Source: Pyropia yezoensis (taxonomy: Eukaryota > Rhodophyta > Bangiophyceae > Bangiales > Bangiaceae). From it: a DNA stretch of 64,000 bases. Below, one piece after another: positions 45,800 through 55,587 of this stretch. A program made the position numbers and the translations under genes. Each line of letters begins with the position of its first letter. The stretch's first letter is position 1. The stretch is taken from positions 28,800,951 to 28,864,950 of the forward strand of contig CM020620.1 in assembly GCA_009829735.1 (NCBI GenBank), read 5' to 3'. Under the pieces are notes generated by a model. It worked only from the letters and a program-made list of their open reading frames with translations, made no database searches and had not been told where the DNA came from.

Positions 45800-46590
45800 C
45801 CGGGCGGGGGGGGGGGGGGGGGGGTGGTACGGACGTTGGCAGGCGCGCGGGGGCGGGGCGGGGCGGGCAGGCAGCCCGGTCGGCAAGGGGCGGGGCGGTG
45901 GCACGCGGCCATCCATCTCCCATCCAGGGCGACGCCGCCGCCGCTGCCGTCCAGGAGTGGGGAGCGGGGAGCGGGGCGGCCGCCAGCAACGTGGGGGGAA
46001 CGGGGCGGGCTTTTGAAAAGAGGCGCTGCGGTCGCCGCCGCCGCCACCGCCACCGTCCCTGGGGGCACAACGGCCACGCCCGCCGCTGTGCCCACTGGCT
46101 GCTCCCCACCCGCTCCCTAGTGAGCTAGGGGCCCCGCGGCCGCTGCGGGTGGCGCTCCCCCAGTTCGCTCCCGCTCCCGACGCTGCCTCCCCAATGCCGC
46201 CCGGCAAGCCGTTCCCGCTTCCAACTTCGCCCCGTGGGGTCTCACCCGCGTAGGCACCGGCGACGGTGAACGGTGACGCGGCGACGGTGACGCGGAGCGC
46301 GCTTGTGTGCCGCTCTGCCGCTCTCGGTGGGGATGAATCTCATTAGCAGATTCAGTGTGCTGTGTGTATTTTCAATGAAATATTTATTGTCTCTTTTTTC
46401 GCCCATCCGATCCACTCCTTTTCTGGCGACTCGACCTGCTGTGGTCGGCTCTGCCGCACCACCCCCGTTGCGCTCTCCGTCGCAGTGGTGCGGAGCTGGA
46501 CCGGCGCGTAGGAGACCCCCCCGCAGCCAACTACGGCACGCGTCAGAGACGCGCTCGTAGCCTCCCCTCCCCTCCCCCTCAGCGGCTTCC
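45800..46590. other. Spacer upstream of the calycin-like gene
   Basis: It has a G run just after the preceding stop and an AT-rich patch at 46370-46400 (AAATATTTATTG), a candidate promoter region for the gene at 46591. No gene is seen. Confidence 0.5.
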
Positions 46591-48024
46591 ATGTCGCTCC
46601 GCAGAACGCGTGGACGGCGATGGGATGCATACGACGACGACGACGACGGCTATGGGGGTGGCCGCCCCGTTGACGACGACGACGAGACGCAGGACGGCGG
46701 CTACGGCCCCCCCCCAGACGGCTACGACGACGACGACCGCACACCCGCAGATGTAGCAGAGCAGCTGGCCGACCCTGCGCTGGCCGAGGAGGATGCACTG
46801 GCCTGGACGGGCCACCTGCGCAACGTGGGCACCTGGGTTGCCCGCCGGCAGCTGCTGTCCGCTCGCGGGGATGTGCTCGCCTCGGTCCGTACCCGGGTGA
46901 CGACGGCGGTGGACCACGGGCGTGGCGCTGGCGATGACCTCGCAGCCATCACCTGGACGACCACCGTACTGGACGGCACGGGTGGTGATCGAAGGGAGGG
47001 GCCGCGGGGGCGACGCGGCGGCCCTCCCCCCCCGCCTCGCCCCCGGCGGCGGCGGCTGGTCACGCGTGCAACGCGCGGCGCGTTGCGTGGCCGCGCATCC
47101 CTCTGCGCGGACGGCTCCTTTTCCGACGGCCGCCCCGCCGTGGGCGGGGAGCGCCACGTCATCACCCTGGGCATTGTTGACGCGGAGCTGCGGGCGGTGG
47201 TGGCGCTCGCGTACGAGTGGGACGGCGTGCTGTCGGGGGTGACCGTGTCGCGGGAGCGGCGGGGGTCTTCCCTCCGGTCGGGGGGCGCGTCTTTGGATGC
47301 CGCCGCCGAGGCGGCGGAGGAGGAGGAGGCGGCCGCCGCCGCCGCCGACGCTGCCGCCGCCGCCGCCGCCGCCGCCACCGCCACCGCTGCCGGTGGCGCC
47401 GGTGGCCGCGGCCAGGCCGGCGGCGGGCCGAGCCTGGTGCGCAACGCGGTGGCGGAGCTGGCCGAGCTGGAAGGCACCTGGCGGGGTTCGGGGGTCCTCC
47501 TCCGCGCGCGGGGCGTCCACCGGCAGGCCGTCGAGTCGGTCACCCGCTTCACCCGCCGGCCGTTTGGGGCGGTGGAGGTGGCGGGTCGGGTGACGGTCAC
47601 TGGCGCCGACGACGATGACGGCGGCGGTGGCGGCGGCGGCCGTAGCGGCGGCTGGGTAGGCGGCGGTGGCGGTGGCGGCGGCGGCGGCGGCGGCGGCAGT
47701 GGCCGCCGCCAACGGGACCCCCCCCCCCGCGCGCGCCGCTCCCCCGACTGGTGGGAGGCAGAGGAGGAGGAGCGGTCACTGGTGCCCGCCACCGCCCGCC
47801 TCGACGGGCGGATGCTCTTTTTCGGGCCCGAGCGGCTGGTCACCCTCCTCGCGGGCGGGGGCGTCAGCATCACCGCGCCAGTGGTCATTGGCGACGGCCG
47901 CCCGTTTGTTGTCGAGGCGGCCTACCTCGTGTCCCCCGATCTGCGCAAGCGGGTGCTGCGGGCCTACTCGGCGGACGGGGGGTGGACTCACTCGACGTTT
48001 TTGAATGAGCGGCTGATGTCTTGA
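46591..48024 (+). CDS. DUF3598-like double calycin-fold protein (tentative)
   Basis: A single-exon protein of 477 residues (MSLRRTRGRRW...). Residues 10-50 are Asp/Gly-rich and disordered. Two beta-rich halves follow. The first (about 68-230) starts LRNVGTWVARRQLL and includes a plausible WTTTVLDG strand. The second (about 290-475) starts LAELEGTWRGSGVLL and ends KRVLRAYSADGGWTHSTFLNERL. The pattern of an opening GxW and a closing R..R.Y...G.W....L.ER resembles DUF3598, a lipocalin/calycin relative of the CpcS-type phycobiliprotein lyases of cyanobacteria and algae. That would fit a phycobilisome-bearing host, but I made the link by pattern memory only. The Ala (251-270) and Gly inserts are species-style filler. 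No transit peptide is obvious. Confidence 0.6.
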   Translation: MSLRRTRGRRWDAYDDDDDGYGGGRPVDDDDETQDGGYGPPPDGYDDDDRTPADVAEQLADPALAEEDALAWTGHLRNVGTWVARRQLLSARGDVLASVRTRVTTAVDHGRGAGDDLAAITWTTTVLDGTGGDRREGPRGRRGGPPPPPRPRRRRLVTRATRGALRGRASLCADGSFSDGRPAVGGERHVITLGIVDAELRAVVALAYEWDGVLSGVTVSRERRGSSLRSGGASLDAAAEAAEEEEAAAAAADAAAAAAAAATATAAGGAGGRGQAGGGPSLVRNAVAELAELEGTWRGSGVLLRARGVHRQAVESVTRFTRRPFGAVEVAGRVTVTGADDDDGGGGGGGRSGGWVGGGGGGGGGGGGGSGRRQRDPPPRARRSPDWWEAEEEERSLVPATARLDGRMLFFGPERLVTLLAGGGVSITAPVVIGDGRPFVVEAAYLVSPDLRKRVLRAYSADGGWTHSTFLNERLMS

Positions 48025-48339
48025 TCGGTGGGGGGGGGGGGGGGGGGGGGGTGCCCTCTCATCTTTGAACCTGAAGGGCGTGGTCGCCCTCCTCAGGGGT
48101 GCAGTGTCGTCCTGCAGCGGAAGATAGCGCGCACAGCAAGAAAAATAACAACAAACCAAGTTACTCTAGTCATGTCGACGTCGATACTGTACATACATAC
48201 ATACCCTATACACAGTCGGGCACCCTCAACACCCTTGGTGCCCATAGAGTTGGCACAGCGCCGGGCAGGAGGTCAGCCGCCCCCCCCCCCAAGCATGCCC
48301 ACGCGCCGTCTTGTCGGCGTCCTGTACTGAGGCGGCTGC
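48025..48339. other. Convergent spacer with a Pumilio-type motif
   Basis: A G run (about 48029-48050) follows the stop. TGTACATA at 48188-48195 fits the consensus UGUANAUA of PUF RNA-binding proteins and would lie in the 3' UTR of the preceding gene. This is a short motif, so chance occurrence is possible. Confidence 0.35.
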
Positions 48340-49848
48340 TCACCGCCGCCCTCCCCCCACCACCTCACCCCCGCGCATCGTCCGCAGCGCCGTCAGGACC
48401 GCCCGCGACGCGGCCCGCCGGTAGTCCCCCCCGTCGGCCGCGGCGGCAATAATGGTGGGCAGCAGGCCCGGGACACCCGCAAGGCACCCAACCAGCAGCG
48501 CGTCGGCGGTGGCCGCCGCGTCGACGGCGGGCTCCACAGCAAGGACGCCCCCGGCTGCCGCGCCAGGCCGCTCCACCCACGGCGCCAACGCCGGCGGGCG
48601 CGGCGGCCCAGCCGCCGCTGCTGGCCGCGCTGCCGCTGCCGCTGCCGCCGGCGGTGCCCGCCGCGGCGCACCCCACGCCGCCGCCGCCGCCGACGCCGAC
48701 GCCGACGCCGACCCTGCCGACCCTGCCGCCGCCGCTGGGAGCAGCCGCAGGCTGATGGGCAGCCGCCCCCGCCGCACCCGCTGAAGCGGCGCCCCCGCGG
48801 GCGCCGCGGGCGGTGCCGCGGACGGCGCCACTGGGGGCCCGCCCCCGCCCCCCCCCCCGCCCCCCGGGGGGGCTGTGGGGGTTAACCCCGCCGCCGCCAC
48901 CACCTCCGCGCGGCAGACGAGGAGGTAAAAGAGGGCCTCCGTGGCGGCCACCCCCACCCGCCCGTCGGCGGCCGCCACGTGGACCGCCAGGGCGGCGAGG
49001 AGGGCCGCCACGGCGGGGGGGGGCAGGCGGCCCCGGCTGCGGCTGCCGCCGTCGCTGCCCCTGCCGTCGCTGTTGCCGGCGCCGGCGCCGGCGCCGTTGC
49101 CGCCTTGCGTGCCCGATGCTGCCGCGGCGTCGCGGAGGGCGGTGGTGAGGGCGGCAAGCGCCGCCGCGGCAGTCACCGAGGCGACGGCAGGGGCAGCGAC
49201 GGCGGCGGTCGCGTCAGGGGGGTCATGCCCGCCGCACGCGGCCACAGCTGTTTGTGGTGCTGCCGCGGCGGCCACCACCACCGCCGACGCGGCGGCTGCC
49301 ACGTCCAACCCCCCCCCCCCGTCAGCGGCGGCGACCAAGCAGAGCGCCGGCGGTGGGAGGGGGCGCCCGCCGCCAGCCGTCCCTGCTGGTGGTGGTGGCG
49401 GGGAGGGTGCCGGCGAGGGGCTACCGGCAGAGGTGACGGGGGAGCCAACGGCGGTGCTACTCCACGCGCCCACAACGGCGCCACCTCCCCGTGGCGGGGA
49501 GCCGCCAGCGCTGCGGCTGCCCCTACTCCTGCTGCTATTATTACTCTTGCTGCTGCTGCTGCTGCTGCTGCTGCCGCCCCTGCTGTCACTGTCTCCTGCG
49601 TCGGTGCTCCCCACCGGGGGGGAACGCTGCCGGCGTTTCACGGCAGGGCCGGGGAGGACAGAGGCGGCGGCGGGCCGCCCCGGAGGGCCCGCCCCCCCAG
49701 CAGGCGCAACGGCGGCGGCGGGGAGAGCCGGCGGGGGCGTGGCGGGCAGGCACGCCACCGCCCACCCCCACCACCCGCGGGGTTGAAGAAAAGAGGGGGC
49801 GGCGGCGGGGGCGGTGCCCAGCGGGGTCAGGCCAGCAGGGGCGGTCAT
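48340..49848 (-). CDS. Ala-rich protein of unknown function, possible armadillo-like helices
   Basis: 502 residues from ATG 49848 (MTAPAGLTPLG); the open frame continues upstream only through a non-ATG start. Residues 60-150 are disordered with a Ser run coded by AGC/CTG-type triplets near 49548-49572. Helical Ala/Leu blocks follow: SVTAAAALAALTTALRDAAAA (about 225-245), VAALLAALAVHVAAADGRVGVAATEALFYLL (about 285-315) and LLVGCLAGVPGLLPTIIAAAADGGDYRRAASRAVLTAL near the end. The spacing is like armadillo or HEAT repeats broken by Gly/Pro inserts. No family was recognised. Codon bias and the sensible helices support a real gene, but the opposite strand is also open, so confidence is moderate. 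Confidence 0.5.
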   Translation of the reverse strand: MTAPAGLTPLGTAPAAAPSFLQPRGWWGWAVACLPATPPPALPAAAVAPAGGAGPPGRPAAASVLPGPAVKRRQRSPPVGSTDAGDSDSRGGSSSSSSSSKSNNSSRSRGSRSAGGSPPRGGGAVVGAWSSTAVGSPVTSAGSPSPAPSPPPPPAGTAGGGRPLPPPALCLVAAADGGGGLDVAAAASAVVVAAAAAPQTAVAACGGHDPPDATAAVAAPAVASVTAAAALAALTTALRDAAAASGTQGGNGAGAGAGNSDGRGSDGGSRSRGRLPPPAVAALLAALAVHVAAADGRVGVAATEALFYLLVCRAEVVAAAGLTPTAPPGGGGGGGGGPPVAPSAAPPAAPAGAPLQRVRRGRLPISLRLLPAAAAGSAGSASASASAAAAAWGAPRRAPPAAAAAAARPAAAAGPPRPPALAPWVERPGAAAGGVLAVEPAVDAAATADALLVGCLAGVPGLLPTIIAAAADGGDYRRAASRAVLTALRTMRGGEVVGGGRR

Positions 49849-50303
49849 GGCCGCCACGGAACGGGGTGCCTGCGCGACGCGGCGGCAACAATGGCGCGCG
49901 GTGACGGCCGCCAAGGCGGCCGCAAGGACGAGCCGTGTGGCGGGAGAGCCGGGTAGGAGAGGCCTGGGTGGGGTGGGAGGAGGCGGCGGCGGCGGCAGCG
50001 GCGGTGGCGGTGGGAGCGGTCCGCGGTGGCGGTGGCGGTGGCGGCGGCGGTGGCGGTGGCGGTGGTGGCTGCGGGCGACATGGGCATGCCGGCAGCGGGC
50101 CTCTGGCGTTGGTGGTGGGTACTCGACGGGTGGTGGGGGGGGGGCTGGGATGGGTCATTGGCGAGGTGGCCCACCAGCCACCGACGCCCGCCGGCACCCC
50201 ACGTGCTGGCCACTGCGGGCGGGGTGGACGGCTGCCGCGCCGCCCGCTGCGGACACGAGGACCCCGCGCCCCACAGGCGGGCGAGGCGCCAACAGCATGG
50301 CGG
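49849..50303. other. GC-rich 5' flank
   Basis: GGC/GGT-rich flank of the minus-strand gene, ending at the first MITE. No gene is seen. Confidence 0.5.
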
Positions 50304-50307
50304 TATA

Positions 50308-50422
50308 GTGCGTCCCGTAAAGAGTGGACGTGCACGTGTCGTGATCATGTCAAATATTGGCCACTGGACCAATCAAACCCACACTGCACGACCTGTGCAT
50401 GTCCACTTTTTACGGGACGCAC
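50308..50422 (+). mobile_element. MITE type A, left copy
   Basis: 115 bp between GTGCGTCCCGTAAA and its reverse complement, with TATA at the left edge and AATATATA at the right, suggesting a TA target. About 30 bp at each end pair, so it folds into a hairpin. The second copy is at 56142-56256, inverted. Confidence 0.85.
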
Positions 50423-50432
50423 AATATATAGC

Positions 50433-50555
50433 TACTGTGCTTCCTGTAAAAGGTGGATGTTGAAGGGACGTGAGGTGAGGGATCCATTGGTTCAGACAGC
50501 GATTTTCATCACCTTCACGTACCGTCAACATCCATTTTTTACAGGAAGCACTATA
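50433..50555 (+). mobile_element. MITE type B, left copy
   Basis: 123 bp with ends TACTGTGCTTCCTGTAAAA and the reverse complement of TATAGTGCTTCCTGTAAAA. The second copy, same orientation and same length, is at 55982-56104. Its ends are recognisably related to those of type A. Confidence 0.85.
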
Positions 50556-50594
50556 TATATGGCGGCGGCGGCGGCAGCCGCCACCGCCTGATCA

Positions 50595-50620
50595 GGCGGC
50601 GCTTCAGCTGAAGCGCCGCC
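50595..50620. repeat. 26-bp perfect palindrome
   Basis: A perfect palindrome with arms GGCGGCGCTTCAG/CTGAAGCGCCGCC, overlapped on its left by a 16-bp palindrome CCGCCTGATCAGGCGG (50584-50599). It is outside any gene, next to the MITEs. Confidence 0.8.
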
Positions 50621-50951
50621 GAGCCGCGCGTTCCACGCGTGCGCGGCTGGCACCAGCGCTGCGCCGTCAAACCCGGGAACCGCAAAGCGACGAAATTCGT
50701 CCGCACTCGACCAATGCGAACACGTGCAGTGCAGTGCGAATCGGCCGCACAGCTGGGGGGGGGGGGGTGATGATGCCAGTAACGTTGTTTTACAATGCAT
50801 GGCTAACAATCCTATCACGCAGGGATTCAAAGTACAGACGCGGGTGTCCAGCACCAATGCGACACCCGCCACAAAGAGACCCCGAGGTAGACCAGGGCGC
50901 ACACCCACCCGGCTGCGGCGACAAACACAAACACGCCGGGGAGGATAGGGG

Positions 50952-51303
50952 AGTGCGAGACTAGGGACGCTACCCCACTCGGACCGCGGGGCAGGGGTGG
51001 GCCGCCGGAGCGCAGATATAACGGGCTAGGCACGTACCGTGGCGGGAAGAGGGGGCGGGGCCAGCTCGCAGGCGCCGGGCGAAACTGCCCAGCGCGGCCG
51101 CCGTGCTGCCGAGACGGCTCGCGGCAGCGAAACGGCTCGCCGTGCCGGACGCAGTCCCCCCCCCCCCCCCCCCCCCCGCCAAGAGGCGGCACCGCGCTGC
51201 GTCCCGTTCTCGCACCAGCGTAGACCTGTCGGCTCTACGACCGGCGGCCCGGGCCAGGACCAAATGCCGGCCCAATCGCCAGACAGCGACAGGTGTACCC
51301 AGC
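50952..51303 (-). repeat. Terminal direct repeat, left
   Basis: Copy of 55588-55941 in the same orientation, differing at a handful of positions and in the length of a C run. Confidence 0.9.
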
Positions 51304-51365
51304 TGGGGGGGGGGGGTGATGATGCCACTTGAGATGGGAGATGACCGACCGCTACCGCCGTCTAG

Positions 51366-52400
51366 CTAGGTGACCAACGGCGCGTAGCGGGAGAAGAGCG
51401 CCCGTGCCGCGGAGTCGTTGTCCAGCTGCGCGTCCATGTAGTGCTTGAAGGCGGTCTTGGCGCTGGCCAGCCCCATCAGCTGGCAGATGAGCCCGACCGC
51501 CAACCCGATGGCATGAGCCGCCGACGCAGCGCCAGCGCGAAGGGAGTGGCCTGTCCACTTCACGCCGAGAGGCGGCTGGTGGTCAGTGAGGGTGAGCGCG
51601 CGCCGTAACCAGGTAGTAACCACCCGCGAGGGTAACGGCTGGAGCGCCGAGTGACCAGGTGGCGCAAACAGGTGGTCGGCCAGAGGGCGGCCTGCCCGTA
51701 GGTGCCGCACCCACACGCGGCGCACCAGCCTTAGGGCTGGGTCCTTGGCCCACCCACCCTCGGCCACTGGGACACGGAAGGAGATCCGCTCGCTCTGCTT
51801 CAGGATGCCCATCTTGTAGGTGGGCACCTGCACCTCCAGTCCTCCCGCGGCGACCCTCACGTCACACGCGCGCAAGTTGGCGGCCGCTCCAGGCCTGTTG
51901 CACATCATGAACGACAGCACCAAGCCGGCGCACTCCCGCTCGAGCGACCGGTCCGTCGCCTCCAACCCCAAGTGGACGACGTCAATGATGACGGCCGACG
52001 GCAGCGCGCCGCGTCGCTCGGGTAGTGCGCCCTCGGCCGTGACGTACAGCCGCCTGTAGCCCAGCTTGGCAGCGTGCACGAGGTCGTCGTCGATGGGAGA
52101 GGGTAGGCCAGCCATCTTTTGCACGGCGCCTATCGCTGTAAGGTAGTTGGCGACGGTAGCAGGCTGCGCCGTCTTGCGCGGCAGATAGAAGCCCAGGTAT
52201 CTGACCACGGTCTCGGGCTCTGCCGGCAGTGCGCGTAAGCCGTTCCGCGAGCAGAAGTCACAAAAGGCCTCCCAGGCGTTGAGGTAGCGCATCTGGGTGG
52301 TGGGTTGGTACTTGGCGTCCACCAGCCGTTGCGCCTCCGCTGACCCTTCGCCGTGTCCAAAGCGATGGGAATGAAGCCGACCACTTAGTAGCCGCCAGCG
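51366..52400 (-). CDS. Tyrosine recombinase part of the DIRS-order element
   Basis: Fossil retroelement gene. The product has the tyrosine recombinase fold with the conserved Arg, His-x-x-Arg (GHSLR) and Tyr positions. It lies downstream of the polymerase part and in a frame overlapping it, as is usual for this order. The coding boundary on the upstream side is approximate. Confidence 0.8.
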   Translation of the reverse strand, partial: RWRLLSGRLHSHRFGHGEGSAEAQRLVDAKYQPTTQMRYLNAWEAFCDFCSRNGLRALPAEPETVVRYLGFYLPRKTAQPATVANYLTAIGAVQKMAGLPSPIDDDLVHAAKLGYRRLYVTAEGALPERRGALPSAVIIDVVHLGLEATDRSLERECAGLVLSFMMCNRPGAAANLRACDVRVAAGGLEVQVPTYKMGILKQSERISFRVPVAEGGWAKDPALRLVRRVWVRHLRAGRPLADHLFAPPGHSALQPLPSRVVTTWLRRALTLTDHQPPLGVKWTGHSLRAGAASAAHAIGLAVGLICQLMGLASAKTAFKHYMDAQLDNDSAARALFSRYAPLVT

Positions 52401-55400
52401 CTCGTGGCGCGGCACCGGGTTGCGCCGTCGCCGCCGAACCGGAAGGCAACCACGTCCCACCGGCGCTGGCGCACCGATGGCTCCCGGTTGCCGTGGGTGA
52501 AGACCCCCTCGGAGGCTGGCAAAGGTAACCACTCGCTGCTTGCCTCCATGGCGGCCGCCCACCACGGCTGCGCCTCCCACCTGGGGGCCACTAGCGTAAC
52601 CCGCGCTCCGGTGGTTACAATCTTGTGCACAACGGGCCCCAGCAGGTTGAAGGGCGGGTTGCACCAGCAGTTCTCCCCCAACCACGACAGGTTCATCGCA
52701 TCCACCCCCGATGAGCCCGGCGCCGCGTTCTGCGAGAAAAAGCGACCGCACTTGGCGTTCTCCGCCGAGGCAAACAGGTCCAGCGTATGCGGCCTCCACT
52801 GCGCCTCCAGCCTGGCGAACCCAGCGTCGGACAGGGACCAGTCGGTGGAGTCGCGCGCGCGGGAGAGGGAGTCCGCCCACTTGTTCACCGCGCTCGGCGG
52901 GTACTCGGCCCGCAGCGAAACGCCCATCGAATCGCATACGGCGTGCAAGCGGCGAAGCTCGCGCATCACCGCCCTTGACTTGCTGCTGCCGTTGTTTACC
53001 ACGTGCATCACGACCTGGGAGTCGGTCTTGAGCCGCACCAGCGTGGGGGGGTCCTTCAAGAGGTCCACAAACGAGAGCAGGCCTAGCCGCACGGCGCCCA
53101 GCTCGAGCAGGTTGATGTGGTTGTGCGTCCGGGCGGCCTCGTGGAATCCCCTCGCGGGCACCAGCTGGTTGAACGTGGCGCCCCACCCCGCGCTGCTGGC
53201 GTCGGTGTGGAGCGTCACCGTCGGCTCGGTTGCCCACAGCGCCCGACCCGTCAGGGCGTGCTCTTCCAACCGCGTCCACCAGCGCAGGTCCGTGGTGGCC
53301 TGGCGGCCCAGCGGCACCCGCCGCCCCGACTCGTCCTTGTGGTCGACCAACGCATCGTACAGGCTGCGCAATTTGAAGCGCGCGTTGGGTACAGAGAGAA
53401 GCGTGGACACCGCCGCGCCGCAAAACGAGCGGAGGAGAGCTTTCCGGGTCCAGCGTCGGTGGTGCGCCGCCTCGGCCAGGATCCTTCCCGCCATGGCCTT
53501 CACCTTGGTTGTCCGCTCGGGCATTAGCAAGAACAGCTGCCGGTGAGTGTCGACCACGTGACCTAGCAACGGCAACTCCATGGTCCCCTCCAAGCGCCCC
53601 TTGGTGGGGTGGAGCTGGAGACCCAGGAGAGAGAAAAGCCGTTGCACCTCCAGGCTGCCACGCCGGGCGTCCGCCTTGGTGGCCGGTCTGCCCCTCCGGC
53701 TGGGTGGTGCCCCCCCAAAGTCGTCGACGTAGACGATAACCCGGAAGCCCAGCGCCCTCAGCCGCTGCACCACTGGGCGACACACCTTCGTCCACAGGTA
53801 AGGCGCAACCCGCAACCCGAACGGCATGGTCAGCGACTGGAAGGTCCGACCCAACACCTGGAAGGCAAAGTACTTGCGGTCCTCCTCCCTCAGCAACAGG
53901 TGGTGGTAGGCATCGCGCACGTCCCACTTGATGAGCTCGTCCCCCGGGCGCAACTGCGCAGCTAGCTCCGTTAATGACTCGTATTTGAAGCGCCTCGGGT
54001 CGATGTAGTCGTTCGGCACGCGGCAGTCCAGGACGAACCGCTTCTTGCCCGCGGCAGTCACCACGAAGCCGTTGACGATGACCACTTGCTGGTCGATCTC
54101 CTTGCCGAATATCTCCCGCCAATACCCCTTGGCGAGACAGCGCTCTATCTCCGCCTCTGCGAACGCCTTGTCCGCGTCGGCCATAGGGAATGCCCGCGCC
54201 CGGTGGTAGCGCGGGCGCCGTAGCCAAGGTATCTGCGCCCCTGCGGAAAGGTTCTTCAAAACCCACCGCGTGGCTCCGATTGAGCGCCAGTGCCTAGCGC
54301 TCGCTTGGCAGTCACGTAGGGGGGAAGGGGCGGGGTGCTGCCACCGTCCCCCGGGCCAGTAGTCGCGCCGGCCAGGTTGGCCACTTCCCGGTCGGCTGGG
54401 GGAAAAATCACTTCTTGCCCCCCCCGCCGGCGTTGCCGGCAGGCTGCCCGCCTCCCTTGCCGCCTTCAGGGCCGCCGTCGCGGCCTCCTCCGCTGCCGCC
54501 ACCTTTAGAGCCACCGCCGCCGCCGCCGCCTCCACCACCCCCTCCGCCACCGCCCCCTGCCCCGCCTGGGGTCGTGCCGCCGCCCCCACCGCCGCCGCCC
54601 CGGCGGCGACGCCGCCCCGTTGCTCCCGCGCGGACCTCAGCGGCGCGCTTTGCGTGGGCACGGCTCTCGTCCCTGGCCACGTTCTCGAGGAAGCGCTGGA
54701 AGCCGGGGCCTCGGGCACGGTTGCGCGGCTTACTGCGTCTGAGCACCGGTAGAGCTCGGCCAGGCCTGGTTCCTCCTTGGATGCGGCGAGGTAGTCGTAG
54801 CGGGCCGCCAGGATCCGGAAGTGGACCCGGGAGGCGATGGCCAGCCACGCCAGGCGCTCGTCGAGCTCGGACTTAGAGAGGGTGTTGCGGGAGTGGTAGA
54901 CGGTGAGGCAGTTGTTGACCACTTCCTGGGCCCACGTGCACGACTGGTAGGTAGCGTCCGCCTCGTCGCGGTCGGGGTCCTTGATGGGGAAGACCTCCTT
55001 GTGCTCCGAGTCCTTGGGCTTGAAGGGGAACGGCAACCCGTCGCTGCGCCGGAGGCGCCGCGGGGCTGAGAAGCTGCCGAGAAGGTCACCCGGCCCGGGG
55101 AGCTCCGGGTGGTCGAAGCCGTCGGGGTGGCCGGCGACCTCGCCAGGAAGCGCACGCGGCGCTCTACTGGAGCCCGAGAAGCCGGCGCCACCAAGGCCTC
55201 GGCCCGCACGCAAGAGGGAGTCGTCGTCGGAGCTCTCGGGGTCGCCGTCGGGATCAGCCGGGGGGACGGCGGGCCGGAGGGGAGCGGCAACACGGCCGGA
55301 ACTGGCCTGGGCGCCCGCTGGCAACGCGGCTGCCGCCGCTTCATCAGCGGGGGATCGCAGGGGGTCACCACTTGGGGGGGGAGCCCCCGCCAACCGTCGA

Positions 55401-55429
55401 CTGCGCCGCATGACTCTGCTGGGACGCAA
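52385..55429 (-). CDS. Gag-like, reverse transcriptase and RNase H part of the DIRS-order element
   Basis: Fossil retroelement gene of about 1014 residues. A disordered, Gly-rich N-terminal third is followed by reverse transcriptase (YVDD active-site block) and RNase H (TLHTDAS block). Confidence 0.8.
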   Translation of the reverse strand: MRPSRVMRRSRRLAGAPPPSGDPLRSPADEAAAAALPAGAQASSGRVAAPLRPAVPPADPDGDPESSDDDSLLRAGRGLGGAGFSGSSRAPRALPGEVAGHPDGFDHPELPGPGDLLGSFSAPRRLRRSDGLPFPFKPKDSEHKEVFPIKDPDRDEADATYQSCTWAQEVVNNCLTVYHSRNTLSKSELDERLAWLAIASRVHFRILAARYDYLAASKEEPGLAELYRCSDAVSRATVPEAPASSASSRTWPGTRAVPTQSAPLRSAREQRGGVAAGAAAVGAAARPQAGQGAVAEGVVEAAAAAVALKVAAAEEAATAALKAAREAGSLPATPAGGARSDFSPSRPGSGQPGRRDYWPGGRWQHPAPSPLRDCQASARHWRSIGATRWVLKNLSAGAQIPWLRRPRYHRARAFPMADADKAFAEAEIERCLAKGYWREIFGKEIDQQVVIVNGFVVTAAGKKRFVLDCRVPNDYIDPRRFKYESLTELAAQLRPGDELIKWDVRDAYHHLLLREEDRKYFAFQVLGRTFQSLTMPFGLRVAPYLWTKVCRPVVQRLRALGFRVIVYVDDFGGAPPSRRGRPATKADARRGSLEVQRLFSLLGLQLHPTKGRLEGTMELPLLGHVVDTHRQLFLLMPERTTKVKAMAGRILAEAAHHRRWTRKALLRSFCGAAVSTLLSVPNARFKLRSLYDALVDHKDESGRRVPLGRQATTDLRWWTRLEEHALTGRALWATEPTVTLHTDASSAGWGATFNQLVPARGFHEAARTHNHINLLELGAVRLGLLSFVDLLKDPPTLVRLKTDSQVVMHVVNNGSSKSRAVMRELRRLHAVCDSMGVSLRAEYPPSAVNKWADSLSRARDSTDWSLSDAGFARLEAQWRPHTLDLFASAENAKCGRFFSQNAAPGSSGVDAMNLSWLGENCWCNPPFNLLGPVVHKIVTTGARVTLVAPRWEAQPWWAAAMEASSEWLPLPASEGVFTHGNREPSVRQRRWDVVAFRFGGDGATRCRATSAGGY

Positions 55430-55587
55430 AGACAGCCACCAGGGAGTCCACCGTGGCCTTCAAGGCCAGGAGGTCAACCGAGGAAGGGGGAAGGGAAGAG
55501 TCAGGATCGCTCGCCATGCTCACGCAAAATACGCGCAACCAACGTTGGACCACGCCCCGCAGGGACGGGAAACCTAGTCCGCACACC

